Part shown: positions 34,730 to 44,299 of the stretch, piece by piece
Numbering within the stretch: the stretch's first letter is position 1
Layout of the letters: each line of letters begins with the position of its first letter
Origin: Streptomyces sp. NBC_00457
GTDB taxonomy: Bacteria > Actinomycetota > Actinomycetes > Streptomycetales > Streptomycetaceae
Direction: 5' to 3'
DNA: 64,000 nt
NCBI RefSeq assembly: GCF_036014015.1
Contig: NZ_CP107905.1
Location: 2,170,001-2,234,000 of the forward strand
Translations under genes and position numbers: made by a program
Notes under the pieces: generated by a model
Database searches by the model: none
The model's input: only the letters and a program-made list of their open reading frames with translations
Told to the model about the DNA's origin: nothing

Positions 34730-35728
34730 TCAGTTGCCGAAGGCCGCGTCGAAGGAGGCCGACGGCGGCTCGAAGTCGTAGGCCTTGAGGCGGGTCAGGG
34801 CCTCGGGTGCGCCCTGCAGCCGGTCCATGCCGGCGTCCTCCCACTCCACGGAGATGGGGCCCTGGTAGTCGATGGAGTGCAGCATGCGGAAGACGTCCTC
34901 CCAGGGGACGTCGCCGTGGCCCGCCGACACGAAGTCCCAGCCGCGGCGCGGGTCGCCCCAGGGCAGATGCGAGCCGAGGCGGCCGTTGCGGCCGTCGAGC
35001 CGTTTGCGGGCTTCCTTGCAGTCGACGTGGTAGATGCGGTCGCGGAAGTCCCAGAGGAAGCCGACCGGGTCGAGGTCCTGCCACACGAAGTGGGAGGGGT
35101 CGAAGTTCAGACCGAACGCGGGCCGGTGGTCAACTGCCGCCAGCGCGCGGTGGGTTGTCCAGTAGTCGTAGGCGATCTCACTCGGGTGGACCTCGTGGGC
35201 GAACCGCACGCCCTCCGCGTCGAAGACGTCGAGGATCGGGTTCCAGCGGTCGGCGAAGTCCTGGTAGCCGCGGTCGATCATCGACTCGGGGGCGGGCGGG
35301 AACATCGCGACCAGATGCCAGATCGCGGAGCCGGTGAAGCCGATGACGGTGTCGACACCGAAGGCGGACGCCGCACGCGCGGTGTCCTTCATACGGTCCG
35401 CGGCCCGCCGCCGCACCCCCTCCGGGTCTCCGTCGGCCCAGATGTCGCCCGGCAGGATCGCCTGGTGGCGCTCGTCGATGATGGCGTCGCAGACGGCCTG
35501 GCCGACGAGGTGGTTGGAGATCGCCCAGCACTTGAGGCCGTACTTGTCGAGCAGCGCGTGCCGGGACTGGAGGTACGACGGGTCCGCGAGGGCCTTGTCG
35601 ACCTCGAAGTGGTCGCCCCAGCAGGCGAGTTCGAGTCCGTCGTAGCCGAAGTCGCGGGCGAGGACACAGACCTCTTCGAGGGGGAGGTCGGCCCACTGGC
35701 CGGTGAAGAGCGTGAAGTTCCGCGGCAT
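34730..35728 (-). CDS. Sugar phosphate isomerase/epimerase (TIM barrel)
   Basis: This is a 332-residue protein. [20 protein letters not shown] gives the first acidic ligand, [15 protein letters not shown] the next Glu/His, and [17 protein letters not shown] and [15 protein letters not shown] the Asp/His pair. [13 protein letters not shown] supplies the last Glu. This is the xylose-isomerase-like fold common in keto-glycoside and inositol pathways. It lies 14 bases downstream of the Gfo/Idh/MocA gene, an arrangement that recurs in bacterial sugar catabolic operons. Substrate not assignable. Confidence 0.87.
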   Translation of the reverse strand: MPRNFTLFTGQWADLPLEEVCVLARDFGYDGLELACWGDHFEVDKALADPSYLQSRHALLDKYGLKCWAISNHLVGQAVCDAIIDERHQAILPGDIWADGDPEGVRRRAADRMKDTARAASAFGVDTVIGFTGSAIWHLVAMFPPAPESMIDRGYQDFADRWNPILDVFDAEGVRFAHEVHPSEIAYDYWTTHRALAAVDHRPAFGLNFDPSHFVWQDLDPVGFLWDFRDRIYHVDCKEARKRLDGRNGRLGSHLPWGDPRRGWDFVSAGHGDVPWEDVFRMLHSIDYQGPISVEWEDAGMDRLQGAPEALTRLKAYDFEPPSASFDAAFGN

Positions 35729-35742
35729 GGAGCAATGCCTCC

Positions 35743-36969
35743 TCAGACGGCGATGGGGGTGTAGACGGAGTTCTTCTCGGCGCTCTCCTCGACCGCCGCC
35801 AGGACGCGCTGTACCTGGAGGCCGTCCGCGAAGGACGGTTCCGGCGGGCGGCTCTCGGCGATGGCGTGGACGAGGTCGCGGGCCTGGTGGACGAAGGTGT
35901 GCTCGTAGCCGAGGCCGTGGCCGGGCGGCCACCAGGCCTCCAGGTAGGGGTGGTCGGGTTCGGTGACGAGGATGCGGCGGAAGCCGGCGTGCGTGCCGGG
36001 CTCCGTACCGTCGTGGTACTCCAGCTCGTTGAGGCGCTCCAGGTCGAAGGCCAACGAGCCGCGCTCGCCGTTGAGTTCGATGCGCAGGGCGTTCTTGCGG
36101 CCGGTGGCGTACCGGGTCGCCTCGAAGGAGGCGAGGGCGCCGGAGGGGAAGCGGCCGGTGAACAGGGCGGCGTCGTCGACGGTGACCGGGCCGGTGCCCT
36201 CGGCCGACACCGCGGACAGGCCCTTCACGGCCCCGCCCGGCAGCGGGCGTTCCCGCACGAACGTCTCCGTGAGCGCGGACACCCCGGCCAGCTGCTCCCC
36301 CGTCAGATACTGCGCGAGGTCGACGATGTGGGCGCCCAGGTCGCCGAGGGAGCCCGAGCCGGCCAGCTCCTTGCGCAGCCGCCAGGTCAGCGGGAACTCG
36401 GGGTCGACGAGCCAGTCCTGAAGGTACGTCACCCTGACGTGGCGCAGGCTGCCGAGCTTGCCGTCGGCGACCATCCGTCGGGCCAGCGCAGTGGCGGGTA
36501 CCCGGCGGTAGTTGAAGCCGACCATCGCCAACTGGCCGCGGCCCGCTGCCTCCTGAGCGGCCGCCGTCATGGCTTCCGCTTCCTCGACGGTGTTCGCGAG
36601 GGGCTTCTCGCACAGGACGTGCTTGCCGGCGGCCAGCGCGGCGAGGGCGATCTCGGCGTGACTGTTGCCCGGGGTGCAGATGTCGACGAGGTCGATGTCG
36701 TCCCGTGCGATCAGGGCCCGCCAGTCCGTCTCGGCCGACGCCCAGCCGTGCCGGTCGGCCGCCGCGCGTACGGCGGCCGCGTCCCGTCCGCAGATCGCGG
36801 TCAGCGCCGGGCGCAGGGGAAGATCGAAGACCCGGCCCGCGGTCCGCCAGCCCTGGGAGTGGGCGGCGCCCATGAAGGCGTAACCGACCATGCCGACACG
36901 CAGCGGCGGCTTGTCGGGCGCGGCTCCCCCGGCTCCCTCTGCTCCCTCGGGCGGGTTCGGCTGTCCCAT
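35743..36969 (-). CDS. Gfo/Idh/MocA family oxidoreductase
   Basis: This is a 408-residue protein. [18 protein letters not shown] is the Rossmann NAD(P) loop, [18 protein letters not shown] holds the conserved EKP lysine, and [14 protein letters not shown] carries the D-x-x-x-H active-site region. The enzyme probably oxidises or reduces a sugar C3 or inositol-like hydroxyl. It starts a two-gene unit with the TIM-barrel isomerase; a 255-base spacer with a terminator separates it from the ABC transporter genes. Confidence 0.88.
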   Translation of the reverse strand: MGQPNPPEGAEGAGGAAPDKPPLRVGMVGYAFMGAAHSQGWRTAGRVFDLPLRPALTAICGRDAAAVRAAADRHGWASAETDWRALIARDDIDLVDICTPGNSHAEIALAALAAGKHVLCEKPLANTVEEAEAMTAAAQEAAGRGQLAMVGFNYRRVPATALARRMVADGKLGSLRHVRVTYLQDWLVDPEFPLTWRLRKELAGSGSLGDLGAHIVDLAQYLTGEQLAGVSALTETFVRERPLPGGAVKGLSAVSAEGTGPVTVDDAALFTGRFPSGALASFEATRYATGRKNALRIELNGERGSLAFDLERLNELEYHDGTEPGTHAGFRRILVTEPDHPYLEAWWPPGHGLGYEHTFVHQARDLVHAIAESRPPEPSFADGLQVQRVLAAVEESAEKNSVYTPIAV

Positions 36970-37178
36970 GGAGTGGTCCTCCTCGTCGTCGTGGCGCGGT
37001 GGGGGGTGTCAGGGGGTGTCTTACGGATCCGGCCGGGGTCGCGGGGCCTGGCACGCACATCTGCAGCGTTGTCGTCGGTCGCCGACTCCCCCACGCTCGA
37101 ATGCGCTCGCGCGACCCCGCTCAGCTCGGCCAGAACGCACCCTCTTTTGAAGCCGGCCTGATCCATCAGACACCCCCT

Positions 37179-37207
37179 GGGTCCGGCCCGGTGCGCGGGC
37201 CGGACCC
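37179..37207 (-). terminator. Hairpin after the sugar ABC transporter operon
   Basis: GGGTCCGGCCC-ggtgcgc-GGGCCGGACCC is a perfect 11-bp stem, 18 bases beyond the stop of the substrate-binding protein gene. The rest of the spacer up to 36969 (promoter region of the oxidoreductase gene) shows no further clear motif. Confidence 0.8.
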
Positions 37208-37224
37208 GGGTGCGCGGGGCGCGC

Positions 37225-38265
37225 TTACTTGAAGCCGGTGGACATGTACTGGTCGATGTTGGTCTTGTCGACGACTGCCGAGTACAGCGTCAGCGAGGCC
37301 GGGATCTCGAACTCGGCGAGGCCGCCGACGCCCTTGCCCTGGCCGAGCGCGCGGGCGAGGTCGATCGCGGACGCCGCCATGGTCGGCGGGTAGAGGACGG
37401 TCGCCTTCAGCACGCCGTCGTCCTGCTTGATGGCCTGGAAGGCGGAGAGCGCGCCCGCCCCGCCGACCATCAGGAAGTCGTCCCGTCCGGCCTGCTCGAT
37501 GGCGCGCAGGGCGCCCACGCCCTGGTCGTCGTCGTGGTTCCACACGGCGTCGAACTTCGGCTGGGCCTGCAGGAGCTGGGCCATCTTGGCCTGCCCGGAC
37601 TCCACCGTGAACTCGGCCGCCTGACGGGCCACCTTCTTGACGTTGGGGTAGTTCTTCAGCGCGTCGTCGAAGCCCTGTGTGCGCTGCTGGGTGAGCTCCA
37701 GGTTGTCCAGGCCGGCCAGCTCGATGACGCGGGCGCCCGACTTCCCCTTGAGCTTCTCGCCGATGTAGTGGCCGGCGTTGAGGCCCATGCCGTAGTTGTC
37801 GCCGCCGATCCAGCAGCGGTACGCCTGCGGGGTGTTGAAGATCCGGTCGAGGTTGACGACGGGGATGCCCGCGCGCATGGCCTGGAGCCCGATCTGGGTG
37901 AGGGCCTTGCCGTCGGCGGGCAGGATCACCAGGACGTCGACCTTCTTGTTGATCAGGGTCTCGATCTGGCCGATCTGCGCGGCCGTGTCATTGGAGCCCT
38001 CGGTGATCTCCAGGGTGACATCGGAGTACTTCTTCGCCCGGTTCTTGGCGTTGTCGTTGATCGCGTTGAGCCAGCCGTGGTCGGCCTGCGGTCCGGCGAA
38101 GCCGATGGTGACCGGCTTGCCGGGCTTGTCGTCGGCGGCCGGCTGGTCGTTCGCGGCCGGCTCGTCGTTGCTCGACTCGTTACTCGTGCAACCTGCGAGG
38201 AGGGCTCCGGTGGATACGGCGGCGGCCCCGAAGAGCAGCCCTCTGCGACTGGTGAGATGTGACAT
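37225..38265 (-). CDS. Sugar ABC transporter substrate-binding lipoprotein (RbsB-like)
   Basis: This is a 346-residue protein. A Tat/Sec leader ends in the lipobox LLAGC, with RRGLLFGAAA before it, so it is a membrane-anchored binding protein. TIGFAGPQADHGWLNAI, DVLVILPADGKAL, PVVNLDRIF and WIGGDNYGMGLNAG are hallmarks of periplasmic-binding proteins for ribose-type sugars. It is the third gene of the ATPase-permease-binder operon. The ligand is probably the product of the adjacent sugar catabolic genes. Confidence 0.9.
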   Translation of the reverse strand: MSHLTSRRGLLFGAAAVSTGALLAGCTSNESSNDEPAANDQPAADDKPGKPVTIGFAGPQADHGWLNAINDNAKNRAKKYSDVTLEITEGSNDTAAQIGQIETLINKKVDVLVILPADGKALTQIGLQAMRAGIPVVNLDRIFNTPQAYRCWIGGDNYGMGLNAGHYIGEKLKGKSGARVIELAGLDNLELTQQRTQGFDDALKNYPNVKKVARQAAEFTVESGQAKMAQLLQAQPKFDAVWNHDDDQGVGALRAIEQAGRDDFLMVGGAGALSAFQAIKQDDGVLKATVLYPPTMAASAIDLARALGQGKGVGGLAEFEIPASLTLYSAVVDKTNIDQYMSTGFK

Positions 38266-38282
38266 ATCACTGAACCCTTTCC

Positions 38283-39302
38283 TCAAGTCGTGCTCGCTGT
38301 ACGGCGCTGGACCAGCACGGCGGCGACGATGATCGCGCCCTTGGCGATCTGCTGGACGTCGCTCTGCAGGTTGTTCAGGGCGAAGATGTTGGTGATCGTG
38401 GTGAAGATCAGAACGCCGAGCACCGAGCCGACGATGGTGCCGCGGCCCCCGCTCAGCAGCGTGCCGCCGATGATCGCGGCCGCGATGGCGTCGAGCTCGT
38501 ACAGGTTGCCGTTGGTGTTCTGGCCCGAGCCGGACAGGACGATCAGCAGGAAGGCGGCGATGCCGCAGCACAGTCCGGACAGCAGGTAGAGGTACAGCCG
38601 CTGGCGGCGTACGTCGATGCCGGCGAGCCGGGCGGCCTCCGCGTTGCCGCCGACGGCGACGGTGCGGCGGCCGAAGGTGGTGCGGTTCAGGATCAGCCAG
38701 CCGATGATCGTGACGACGGCGAAGACCATCACGAGCGGCGGGATGCCGAGGATGTACGCGTCGCGCTCGCCGAGGTCCAGGACGGAGGGCACCGTGACGA
38801 TCTGGGTCTTGCCGTCGGTGATCTGGAGGGCGAGCCCGCGCGCCGAGGCGAGCATGGCGAGGGTGGCGATGAACGGGACCATCCCGCCGTACGCGATGAG
38901 CAGGCCGTTGACCAGGCCGCAGCCCACTCCGACGATCACCGCCGTGAAGAGGATGCCCGCGAAGCCGTACTCCTGGGTGGCGACGGTGGTCGCCCAGACC
39001 GAGGCGAGGGCGACGATCGCGCCGACGGAGAGATCGATGCCGCCGGAGGTGATGACGAAGGTCATCCCGACCGTGACGACGCCGATCACCGAGCCCTGGG
39101 TGAGGACGAGTTGGAGGTTGCGGGTGTCGAGGAACTCGTCGGGCTTGGTGATACCGCCGATCAGGATCAGCGCGGCGAGCACGCCGAGCAGGGAGAGCGT
39201 GCGGACGTCGGGGCGGACCAACATCCCTCGCCAGGCGGGGGGTTCGCCCAACGGGACCGTCTTGTCGGTGCCGCCCCGGGGCGGGGAGACGTGCTGCGTC
39301 AT
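38283..39302 (-). CDS. Sugar ABC transporter permease (RbsC-like)
   Basis: This is a 339-residue membrane protein with about ten hydrophobic segments. VTVGMTFVITSGGIDLSVGA and GIVTVPS-like central loops are typical of the BPD_transp_2 family, and GTLLSGGRGTIVGSVLGVL is its conserved C-terminal signature. The start ATG overlaps the ATPase stop codon by four bases. It forms the channel with the ATPase upstream and the lipoprotein downstream. Confidence 0.9.
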   Translation of the reverse strand: MTQHVSPPRGGTDKTVPLGEPPAWRGMLVRPDVRTLSLLGVLAALILIGGITKPDEFLDTRNLQLVLTQGSVIGVVTVGMTFVITSGGIDLSVGAIVALASVWATTVATQEYGFAGILFTAVIVGVGCGLVNGLLIAYGGMVPFIATLAMLASARGLALQITDGKTQIVTVPSVLDLGERDAYILGIPPLVMVFAVVTIIGWLILNRTTFGRRTVAVGGNAEAARLAGIDVRRQRLYLYLLSGLCCGIAAFLLIVLSGSGQNTNGNLYELDAIAAAIIGGTLLSGGRGTIVGSVLGVLIFTTITNIFALNNLQSDVQQIAKGAIIVAAVLVQRRTASTT

Positions 39303-40816
39303 GACGCCGGACTTCCTTCCATGACGAGGTCGAGTACACGGTGTTCGTCGAGTTCACGGGCGGGCGCCTCGTGTACGACCCGCCCCTCGCGCAACACCAG
39401 GACGCGGTCGGCGAGGCCCAGCACCTCGGGCACCTCGCTGGAGACCAGCAGCACGCCGAGTCCTTCGTCGGCGAGACGGCGGATCACCGCGTACAGCTCG
39501 GCGCGGGCGCCGACGTCGACGCCCCGGGTCGGTTCGTCGAGCAGCAGCACCCGGCAGCCGCGCAGCAGCCAGCGGGCGAGGACCGCCTTCTGCTGGTTGC
39601 CGCCGGACAGGGTGCGCACCGGCACCGAGGGGTTGTCGGGGCGCAGCGACAGCTCGCGTGTCGCGGCCCGCGCCGCGCTCAGTTCGGCGCCCCGGTCCAT
39701 CCAGCCGCCGCGCGAGAAGCGGGACATGGAGGAGACCGACACATTGCGGGTGACGGACTCCAGCATCAGCAGCGCCTGCGCCTTGCGCTCCTCGGGCGCG
39801 AGGCCGAGCCCGGCACGGACGGCGGCCCGCACACTGCCGGGCCTGAGCGCCCGTCCGTCGACGCGGACCTGACCGGAGGTGGGTTTGCGGGCGCCGTAGA
39901 TCGTCTCCAGGATCTCGGAGCGGCCGGAGCCGACCAGACCCGCCAGACCGACGATCTCTCCGGGGTACACGGTCAGGTCGAGGCGCTCGAACTCGCCTTC
40001 CCTGGCCAGCCCTTGCACCTCCAGCAGGGGACTTCCCGACGCATCTCGCGTCGGCCGGTCCGGGAAGACGTACTCGACGTTCCGCCCGGTCATCAGCGCC
40101 ACGACGTCGCGTGTCGGCGTGGACTTCGCGGGCAGCCCGACCGCCACCGCCCGCCCGTCCTTCAGCACGGTCACCCGGTCGCCGATGCGGCGGATCTCCT
40201 CCAGGCGGTGCGAGATGTAGACGACGGCCACCCCGTCGGCAGTCAGGTCCCCCACGATCCGGAAGAGGTTGTCGACCTCGTCGGGGTCGAGCGCCGCGGA
40301 CGGCTCGTCCATCACGATGAGCCGTACGTCGTGGGAGAGCGCCCGCGCCATCGACACGATCTGTTGCTGGGCCGCCGACAACTCCCCGACCAGCCGGGCC
40401 GGATCGATCTCCGGGTGCCCGAGCCGCCGTAGCAGCGCGGCCGTCGACTCGCGCGCGGTCTTGCGTCGTATGACGAAACCGGCGGTCGTGGGTTCATGGC
40501 CGAGGTGGACGTTCTCGGCCACCGACAGGTGCTCCACCAGGTCGAGTTCCTGGTAGATGGTGGCGATGCCGAGGCGCATGGCGGCGATGGGCGAGCGGAG
40601 CGTGACCGGTTCGCCGCGCCAGTGGATCGTGCCGGTGTCCGGCTGGTGGGCGCCGGCCAGGACCTTGATCAGCGTGGACTTCCCGGCTCCGTTCTGGCCG
40701 AGGAGGCAGTGCACTTCACCGGCCTGGACGTCGAGGTCGACGCCGTCCAGGGCCCGGACTCCGGGGAACGACTTGGTGATGCCGGACATGCTGAGCAGCG
40801 GAGATTCTGGTGCCAT
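39299..40816 (-). CDS. Sugar ABC transporter ATPase, tandem (RbsA-like)
   Basis: This is a 505-residue protein with two ABC domains. The first has LLGQNGAGKSTLIKVLAG (Walker A), SAAQQQIVSMARAL in the signature position and LIVMDEPSAALD (Walker B). The second has the degenerate GLVGSGRSEILE, TLSGGNQQKAVLARWL (signature) and VLLLDEPTRGVDVGA. This layout is typical of RbsA/XylG/MglA importers. The chosen ATG (40816) has AAGGGGAAG upstream; 128 bases separate it from the ROK gene. Confidence 0.92.
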   Translation of the reverse strand: MAPESPLLSMSGITKSFPGVRALDGVDLDVQAGEVHCLLGQNGAGKSTLIKVLAGAHQPDTGTIHWRGEPVTLRSPIAAMRLGIATIYQELDLVEHLSVAENVHLGHEPTTAGFVIRRKTARESTAALLRRLGHPEIDPARLVGELSAAQQQIVSMARALSHDVRLIVMDEPSAALDPDEVDNLFRIVGDLTADGVAVVYISHRLEEIRRIGDRVTVLKDGRAVAVGLPAKSTPTRDVVALMTGRNVEYVFPDRPTRDASGSPLLEVQGLAREGEFERLDLTVYPGEIVGLAGLVGSGRSEILETIYGARKPTSGQVRVDGRALRPGSVRAAVRAGLGLAPEERKAQALLMLESVTRNVSVSSMSRFSRGGWMDRGAELSAARAATRELSLRPDNPSVPVRTLSGGNQQKAVLARWLLRGCRVLLLDEPTRGVDVGARAELYAVIRRLADEGLGVLLVSSEVPEVLGLADRVLVLREGRVVHEAPARELDEHRVLDLVMEGSPAS

Positions 40817-40944
40817 GTGGCTTCCCCTTGGCGGGCGTGCGGGCCGGTTGCAGGGCGCGTGCGGGCATGCGCATTCAGGGCAGATCAGTTCAGGGCAGGG
40901 CAAATCAGGGGCGCTGTGCTTGAGGTGCCTGACGAAGGTGCTGC

Positions 40945-42135
40945 TTACGCGGGTGAGAACAGGTGGTCGCTGATGAGCCGGGCCGCGCCGATGACTCCGG
41001 CGGTGGGGCCCAACTCCCCCAGAACGATGGGCAGGTTGCCGGTCGCCAGAGGCAGCGACTGGCGGTAGACCTGGGTGCGGAGCGCGGCGAGCAGGGTGTG
41101 GCCGAGGCCGGTCACTCCACCGCCGATCACCAACAGGCCGGGGTTGAAGAAGGAGACGAGTCCGGCGATGACCTGGCCGACGCGGTTGCCGCCCTCACGG
41201 ATCAGGTCGAGGGAGGTGGCGTCACCGGCGGCGGCTGCGGCGGCGACGTCCACGGCGGTCAGGGTGCCGTTCGCCTCGAGACGCGCGGCGAGTTCCGCCG
41301 ACCGGCCCTGCTGGGCCGCCTCCACGGCGTCCCGGGCCAGCGCGGCTCCACTGAAGTGGGCTTCCAGGCAGCCCCGGTTGCCGCAGGCGCAGGGTCGGCC
41401 GTCGGGCACGGCCTGGATGTGCCCGATGTCGCCCGCGCTGCCGGTCGTACCTCGGTAGACGGTGCCGCCGACGACGATGCCGCAGCCGATACCGGTACCG
41501 ATCTTGACGCAGAGGAAGTCGGCCACGGTCCGGGCGACGCCGGCGTGCTGCTCCCCCATGGCCATCAGGTTCACGTCGTTGTCGACCATGACCGGGCAGC
41601 CGAGTTCCTGGCTGAGCGCCTCCCGTACCGGGAAGCCGTCCCAGCCCGGCATGATCGGCGGAGCCACCGGCACACCCTCGGGGTAGCGGACCGGCCCCGG
41701 GACGCCGATGCCGGCGCCGTCGAAGCCCTCCGCGAGCCCCGTGGCCCTCAACTTCGCGGCCATGGCGAGTACTTGCTCGAAGACCGCGACCGGGCCCTCG
41801 CGTACGTCCATGGGCTGGTTGAGATGGCCGAGGATCTCCAGCTCGGCGTTGGTGACGGCGACGTCGACCGAGGTCGCGCCGATGTCGACGCCGAGGAAAC
41901 GCAGTCCCGGGTTCAGGCGGACGTTGTGGGAGCGGCGGCCACCGCGCGAGGCGGCGAGTCCGTCGGCCACGACGAGGCCGGTCTCCAGGAGCCGGTCCAC
42001 CTCCACGGCCAGCTTCGACCGTGACAGATCGACCTGATCACCCAGCTGGGCCCGTGAGTTGGGGCCGCCGTCCCTGAGCAGCAGGAGCAGACGGGCCTGA
42101 TGGGCGTTCGCGGGTCGTGCCGTCATGCGTCTCAC
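40945..42135 (-). CDS. ROK family transcriptional repressor
   Basis: This is a 396-residue protein. The N-terminal winged helix (QARLLLLLRDGGPNSRAQLG, VDLSRSKLAVEVDRLL) precedes the ROK sugar-kinase fold (RFLGVDIGATSVDVAV, CVKIGTGIGCGIVVGG). The zinc motif is present in CACGNRGCLEAHFSG. The GTG at 42135 has GGAGG 5 bases upstream; ATG 42126 is an alternative. It lies directly upstream of the sugar ABC operon in the same direction and probably represses it until sugar binds (inference). Confidence 0.9.
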   Translation of the reverse strand: MRRMTARPANAHQARLLLLLRDGGPNSRAQLGDQVDLSRSKLAVEVDRLLETGLVVADGLAASRGGRRSHNVRLNPGLRFLGVDIGATSVDVAVTNAELEILGHLNQPMDVREGPVAVFEQVLAMAAKLRATGLAEGFDGAGIGVPGPVRYPEGVPVAPPIMPGWDGFPVREALSQELGCPVMVDNDVNLMAMGEQHAGVARTVADFLCVKIGTGIGCGIVVGGTVYRGTTGSAGDIGHIQAVPDGRPCACGNRGCLEAHFSGAALARDAVEAAQQGRSAELAARLEANGTLTAVDVAAAAAAGDATSLDLIREGGNRVGQVIAGLVSFFNPGLLVIGGGVTGLGHTLLAALRTQVYRQSLPLATGNLPIVLGELGPTAGVIGAARLISDHLFSPA

Positions 42136-42305
42136 GAGCCCCTCCCCGCCTCAATCGGCCACCAGTTGCCGGGCTTTCGAGTGGAACGTAGCAGCGGACG
42201 TCGGCGCTGGGAAGAATCCGTGCAGAGATTGCTGCCGACTTTCTCCACTCACAGGACAAAGGTCGGCGTGAGAAGTCCCCATCGGAGCGAACGGCAGCTA
42301 CAGGA

Positions 42306-42983
42306 TCAGGACTTCGCCCGCGCGTGATACGACCGCCGCGTGTGCTCGGTGTGGTCCCGCATCAGCTGGGTGGCGCGCTCCTCGTCCCGCTCCGAGATCG
42401 CGGCGATCAGCTCGCGGTGCTCGATCCAGGACTGCCGGCCGCGCTGGCGGGCGATCGGCGTGTAGTACCAGCGGACGCGGCGGTCGACCTGGGCGGCGAG
42501 TTCGGCGAGGACCGCGTTGCCGGCCAGCTCCATGACCTTGGCGTGGAAGCGGGCGTTCATGGCGACGGCGCCGTCCACGTCGTCGGCGGCGACGGCCTTC
42601 TCGCCCTCCGCGCACAGCTCTTCCAGCGTGGTGATGCCGGCGCTGCCCGCGTTGGCGGCGGCGAGCCGGGCGGCCTCGGCCTCCAGGAGCGTCCGGACGG
42701 TGAGGAGCTGGTCGGCCTCCTCCTCGGTCGGCTCGTGGACGAACGCGCCCTGCGCGGGCCGCAGATCGACCCAGCCCTCGGTGTTCAGCCGCTGCAGCGC
42801 CTCCCGCACCGGCTGGCGCGACACGCCGAGATGGCCTGCGAGTTCGCTCTCGACCAGATGCTGACCGGGCTGGAGGGCGCGGGTGGTGATGAGTTCGAGC
42901 AGTGCCTCATAGACGCGGTCGCGCAGCGGTCCGGGTCGTTCGAGCTTGGGTACGGCCCCCTGCGGCAGTCCTGTCGACAACAT
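42306..42983 (-). CDS. GntR family regulator, FadR/FCD subgroup
   Basis: This is a 225-residue protein. The N-terminal winged helix reads LRDRVYEALLELITT, then HLVESELAGHLGVSRQPVREAL. The all-helical FCD ligand domain has metal-type ligands (NARFHAKVMELA, WIEHRELIAAI, RDHTEHTRRSY). FCD regulators sense organic acids. Upstream of its start lies the motif ACTGTAGAC (minus strand, 43017-43025), also found before the formate dehydrogenase operon and, slightly changed, before oxc. It is the natural candidate for an oxalate- or formate-responsive regulator of both gene sets (inference). Confidence 0.88.
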   Translation of the reverse strand: MLSTGLPQGAVPKLERPGPLRDRVYEALLELITTRALQPGQHLVESELAGHLGVSRQPVREALQRLNTEGWVDLRPAQGAFVHEPTEEEADQLLTVRTLLEAEAARLAAANAGSAGITTLEELCAEGEKAVAADDVDGAVAMNARFHAKVMELAGNAVLAELAAQVDRRVRWYYTPIARQRGRQSWIEHRELIAAISERDEERATQLMRDHTEHTRRSYHARAKS

Positions 42984-43016
42984 CGCGGTCCCCCTCCTCG
43001 GCCTGAATTGTCTTTC

Positions 43017-43025
43017 GTCTACAGT
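43017..43025 (-). promoter_or_regulatory. GntR-type motif upstream of the GntR gene
   Basis: GTCTACAGT on the plus strand reads ACTGTAGAC towards the GntR gene, identical to the first nine bases of the motif at 45726-45737. It is embedded in a direct repeat (GTCTACAGTCTAC), and a further ATTGTC lies 5 bases away. It suggests autoregulation. Confidence 0.5.
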
Positions 43026-43078
43026 CTACGGCGCACCGGGGCCAGGGGAACGCGGAGTCGTCCTCGTCACACGCGGAG

Positions 43079-44017
43079 TCACGGGCACCGGACGACCTGC
43101 CCGGCGTACGAGAGATTGCCGCCGAAGCCGAACAGCAGGACCGGGTCGCCGGTGGTGATCGCGCCCTGTTCGACTAGCTTGGACAGGGCGAGGGGGATGC
43201 TGGCGGCGGAGGTGTTGCCGGATTCGGCGACATCGCGGGCGACGACCGCGTTGACCGCGCCGATCTTCTCGGCGAGCGGCTCGATGATGCGCAGGTTGGC
43301 CTGGTGGAGGACGACCGCGGCGAGGTTCTCAGGCGTGAGCCCGGCCTTCTCGCAGGCCTTGCGGGCGATCGGCGGCAGCTGTGTGGTGGCCCAGCGGTAG
43401 ACGCTCTGCCCCTCCTGCGCGAACCGCGACGGGGTGCCCTCGATCCGTACGGCGTGCCCCATCTCCGGCACCGAGCCCCACAGCACCGGCCCTATCCCGG
43501 GCTCGTCCGCGGCCTCGACGACGGCGGCCCCCGCCCCGTCGCCGACGAGGACGCAGGTGGTCCGGTCGGTCCAGTCGGCGACGTCGGACATCTTGTCGGC
43601 GCCGATGACCAGGGCGCGTACGGCCGCTCCCGCCCGTACGGCGTGGTCCGCCGTGGCCAGCGCGTGGGTGAAGCCCGCGCAGACGACGTTGATGTCCATG
43701 GCGGCGGGCGACGGGATGCCGAGCCGGGCCGCGACCCGGGCGGCCATGTTCGGGGAGCGGTCGACGGCCGTGGACGTGGCGACCAGCACCAGGTCGATGT
43801 CGGCGGGCGTCAGGCCCGCCGCCGCGAGCGCCTTGGCGGCGGCGTGCGCGGCCAGCTCGTCCACCGGCTCGTCGGGCCCGGCGATGTGGCGCGTCCGGAT
43901 GCCCACCCGGCTCGTGATCCACTCGTCGCTGGTGTCGACCAAGCCCGCCAGGTCCTCGTTGGTGAGTACCCTGGCGGGCTGGTAATGGCCGACGGCGGCG
44001 ATCCGCGAGCCGTTCAT
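43079..44017 (-). CDS. Beta-ketoacyl-ACP synthase III family protein
   Basis: This is a 312-residue FabH-type protein. The catalytic triad is visible: Cys in DINVVCAGFTHAL, His in VVLHQANLRIIEPL and Asn in ESGNTSAASIPLAL. The C-terminal FGFGGNLSYAGQVV is the normal KAS III end. FabH condenses acyl-CoA with malonyl-ACP. It lies outside any fatty-acid gene cluster, between the GntR regulator and the OFA antiporter; its link to oxalate or formate metabolism, if any, is unclear. It may be an independent paralogue. Confidence 0.9.
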   Translation of the reverse strand: MNGSRIAAVGHYQPARVLTNEDLAGLVDTSDEWITSRVGIRTRHIAGPDEPVDELAAHAAAKALAAAGLTPADIDLVLVATSTAVDRSPNMAARVAARLGIPSPAAMDINVVCAGFTHALATADHAVRAGAAVRALVIGADKMSDVADWTDRTTCVLVGDGAGAAVVEAADEPGIGPVLWGSVPEMGHAVRIEGTPSRFAQEGQSVYRWATTQLPPIARKACEKAGLTPENLAAVVLHQANLRIIEPLAEKIGAVNAVVARDVAESGNTSAASIPLALSKLVEQGAITTGDPVLLFGFGGNLSYAGQVVRCP

Positions 44018-44164
44018 GGGTGGTCCCCCTCGGTGCTTCGGTTACGGGATCCACCAGTCTGATCAGTGACTCACCGGTACGGCGGCAGGTGAAGCCACAG
44101 GAAACGGTCGCGCCCGTTGTCGGCTTCCGTCAGGTTCCCGGACGTCCGAACACTTCCCGGACAG

Positions 44165-44299
44165 TCACCCGGTGAACAGCTGCGTCGCCTTCTGCACGAG
44201 TTCGTACAGCCCGTAGGCGAGCGGCGCCCCCACCCACACCCAGGCGAAGGCGATCAGCGGGCGCCGGTCAGGCGGACTCTGGCTGCTGTCGTTCGACAT
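44165..44299 (-). CDS. MFS (OFA) transporter small subunit, 44 residues
   Basis: The ATG at 44299 opens a 44-codon gene encoding MSNDSSQSPPDRRPLIAFAW followed by VWVGAPLAYGLYELVQKATQ, with one membrane helix and a short C-terminus ending LFTG. It overlaps the last 32 bases of the OFA carrier gene in another frame, so translation is likely coupled. Small one-helix partners of this type accompany OFA carriers in other Streptomyces. It probably binds and stabilises the carrier (inference). Confidence 0.8.
   Translation of the reverse strand: MSNDSSQSPPDRRPLIAFAWVWVGAPLAYGLYELVQKATQLFTG

Noticed and set aside
43079..44017. Start of a fatty-acid or polyketide cluster
   Set aside because: The KAS III protein is intact, but no acyl carrier protein, ketoreductase or other synthase lies nearby.
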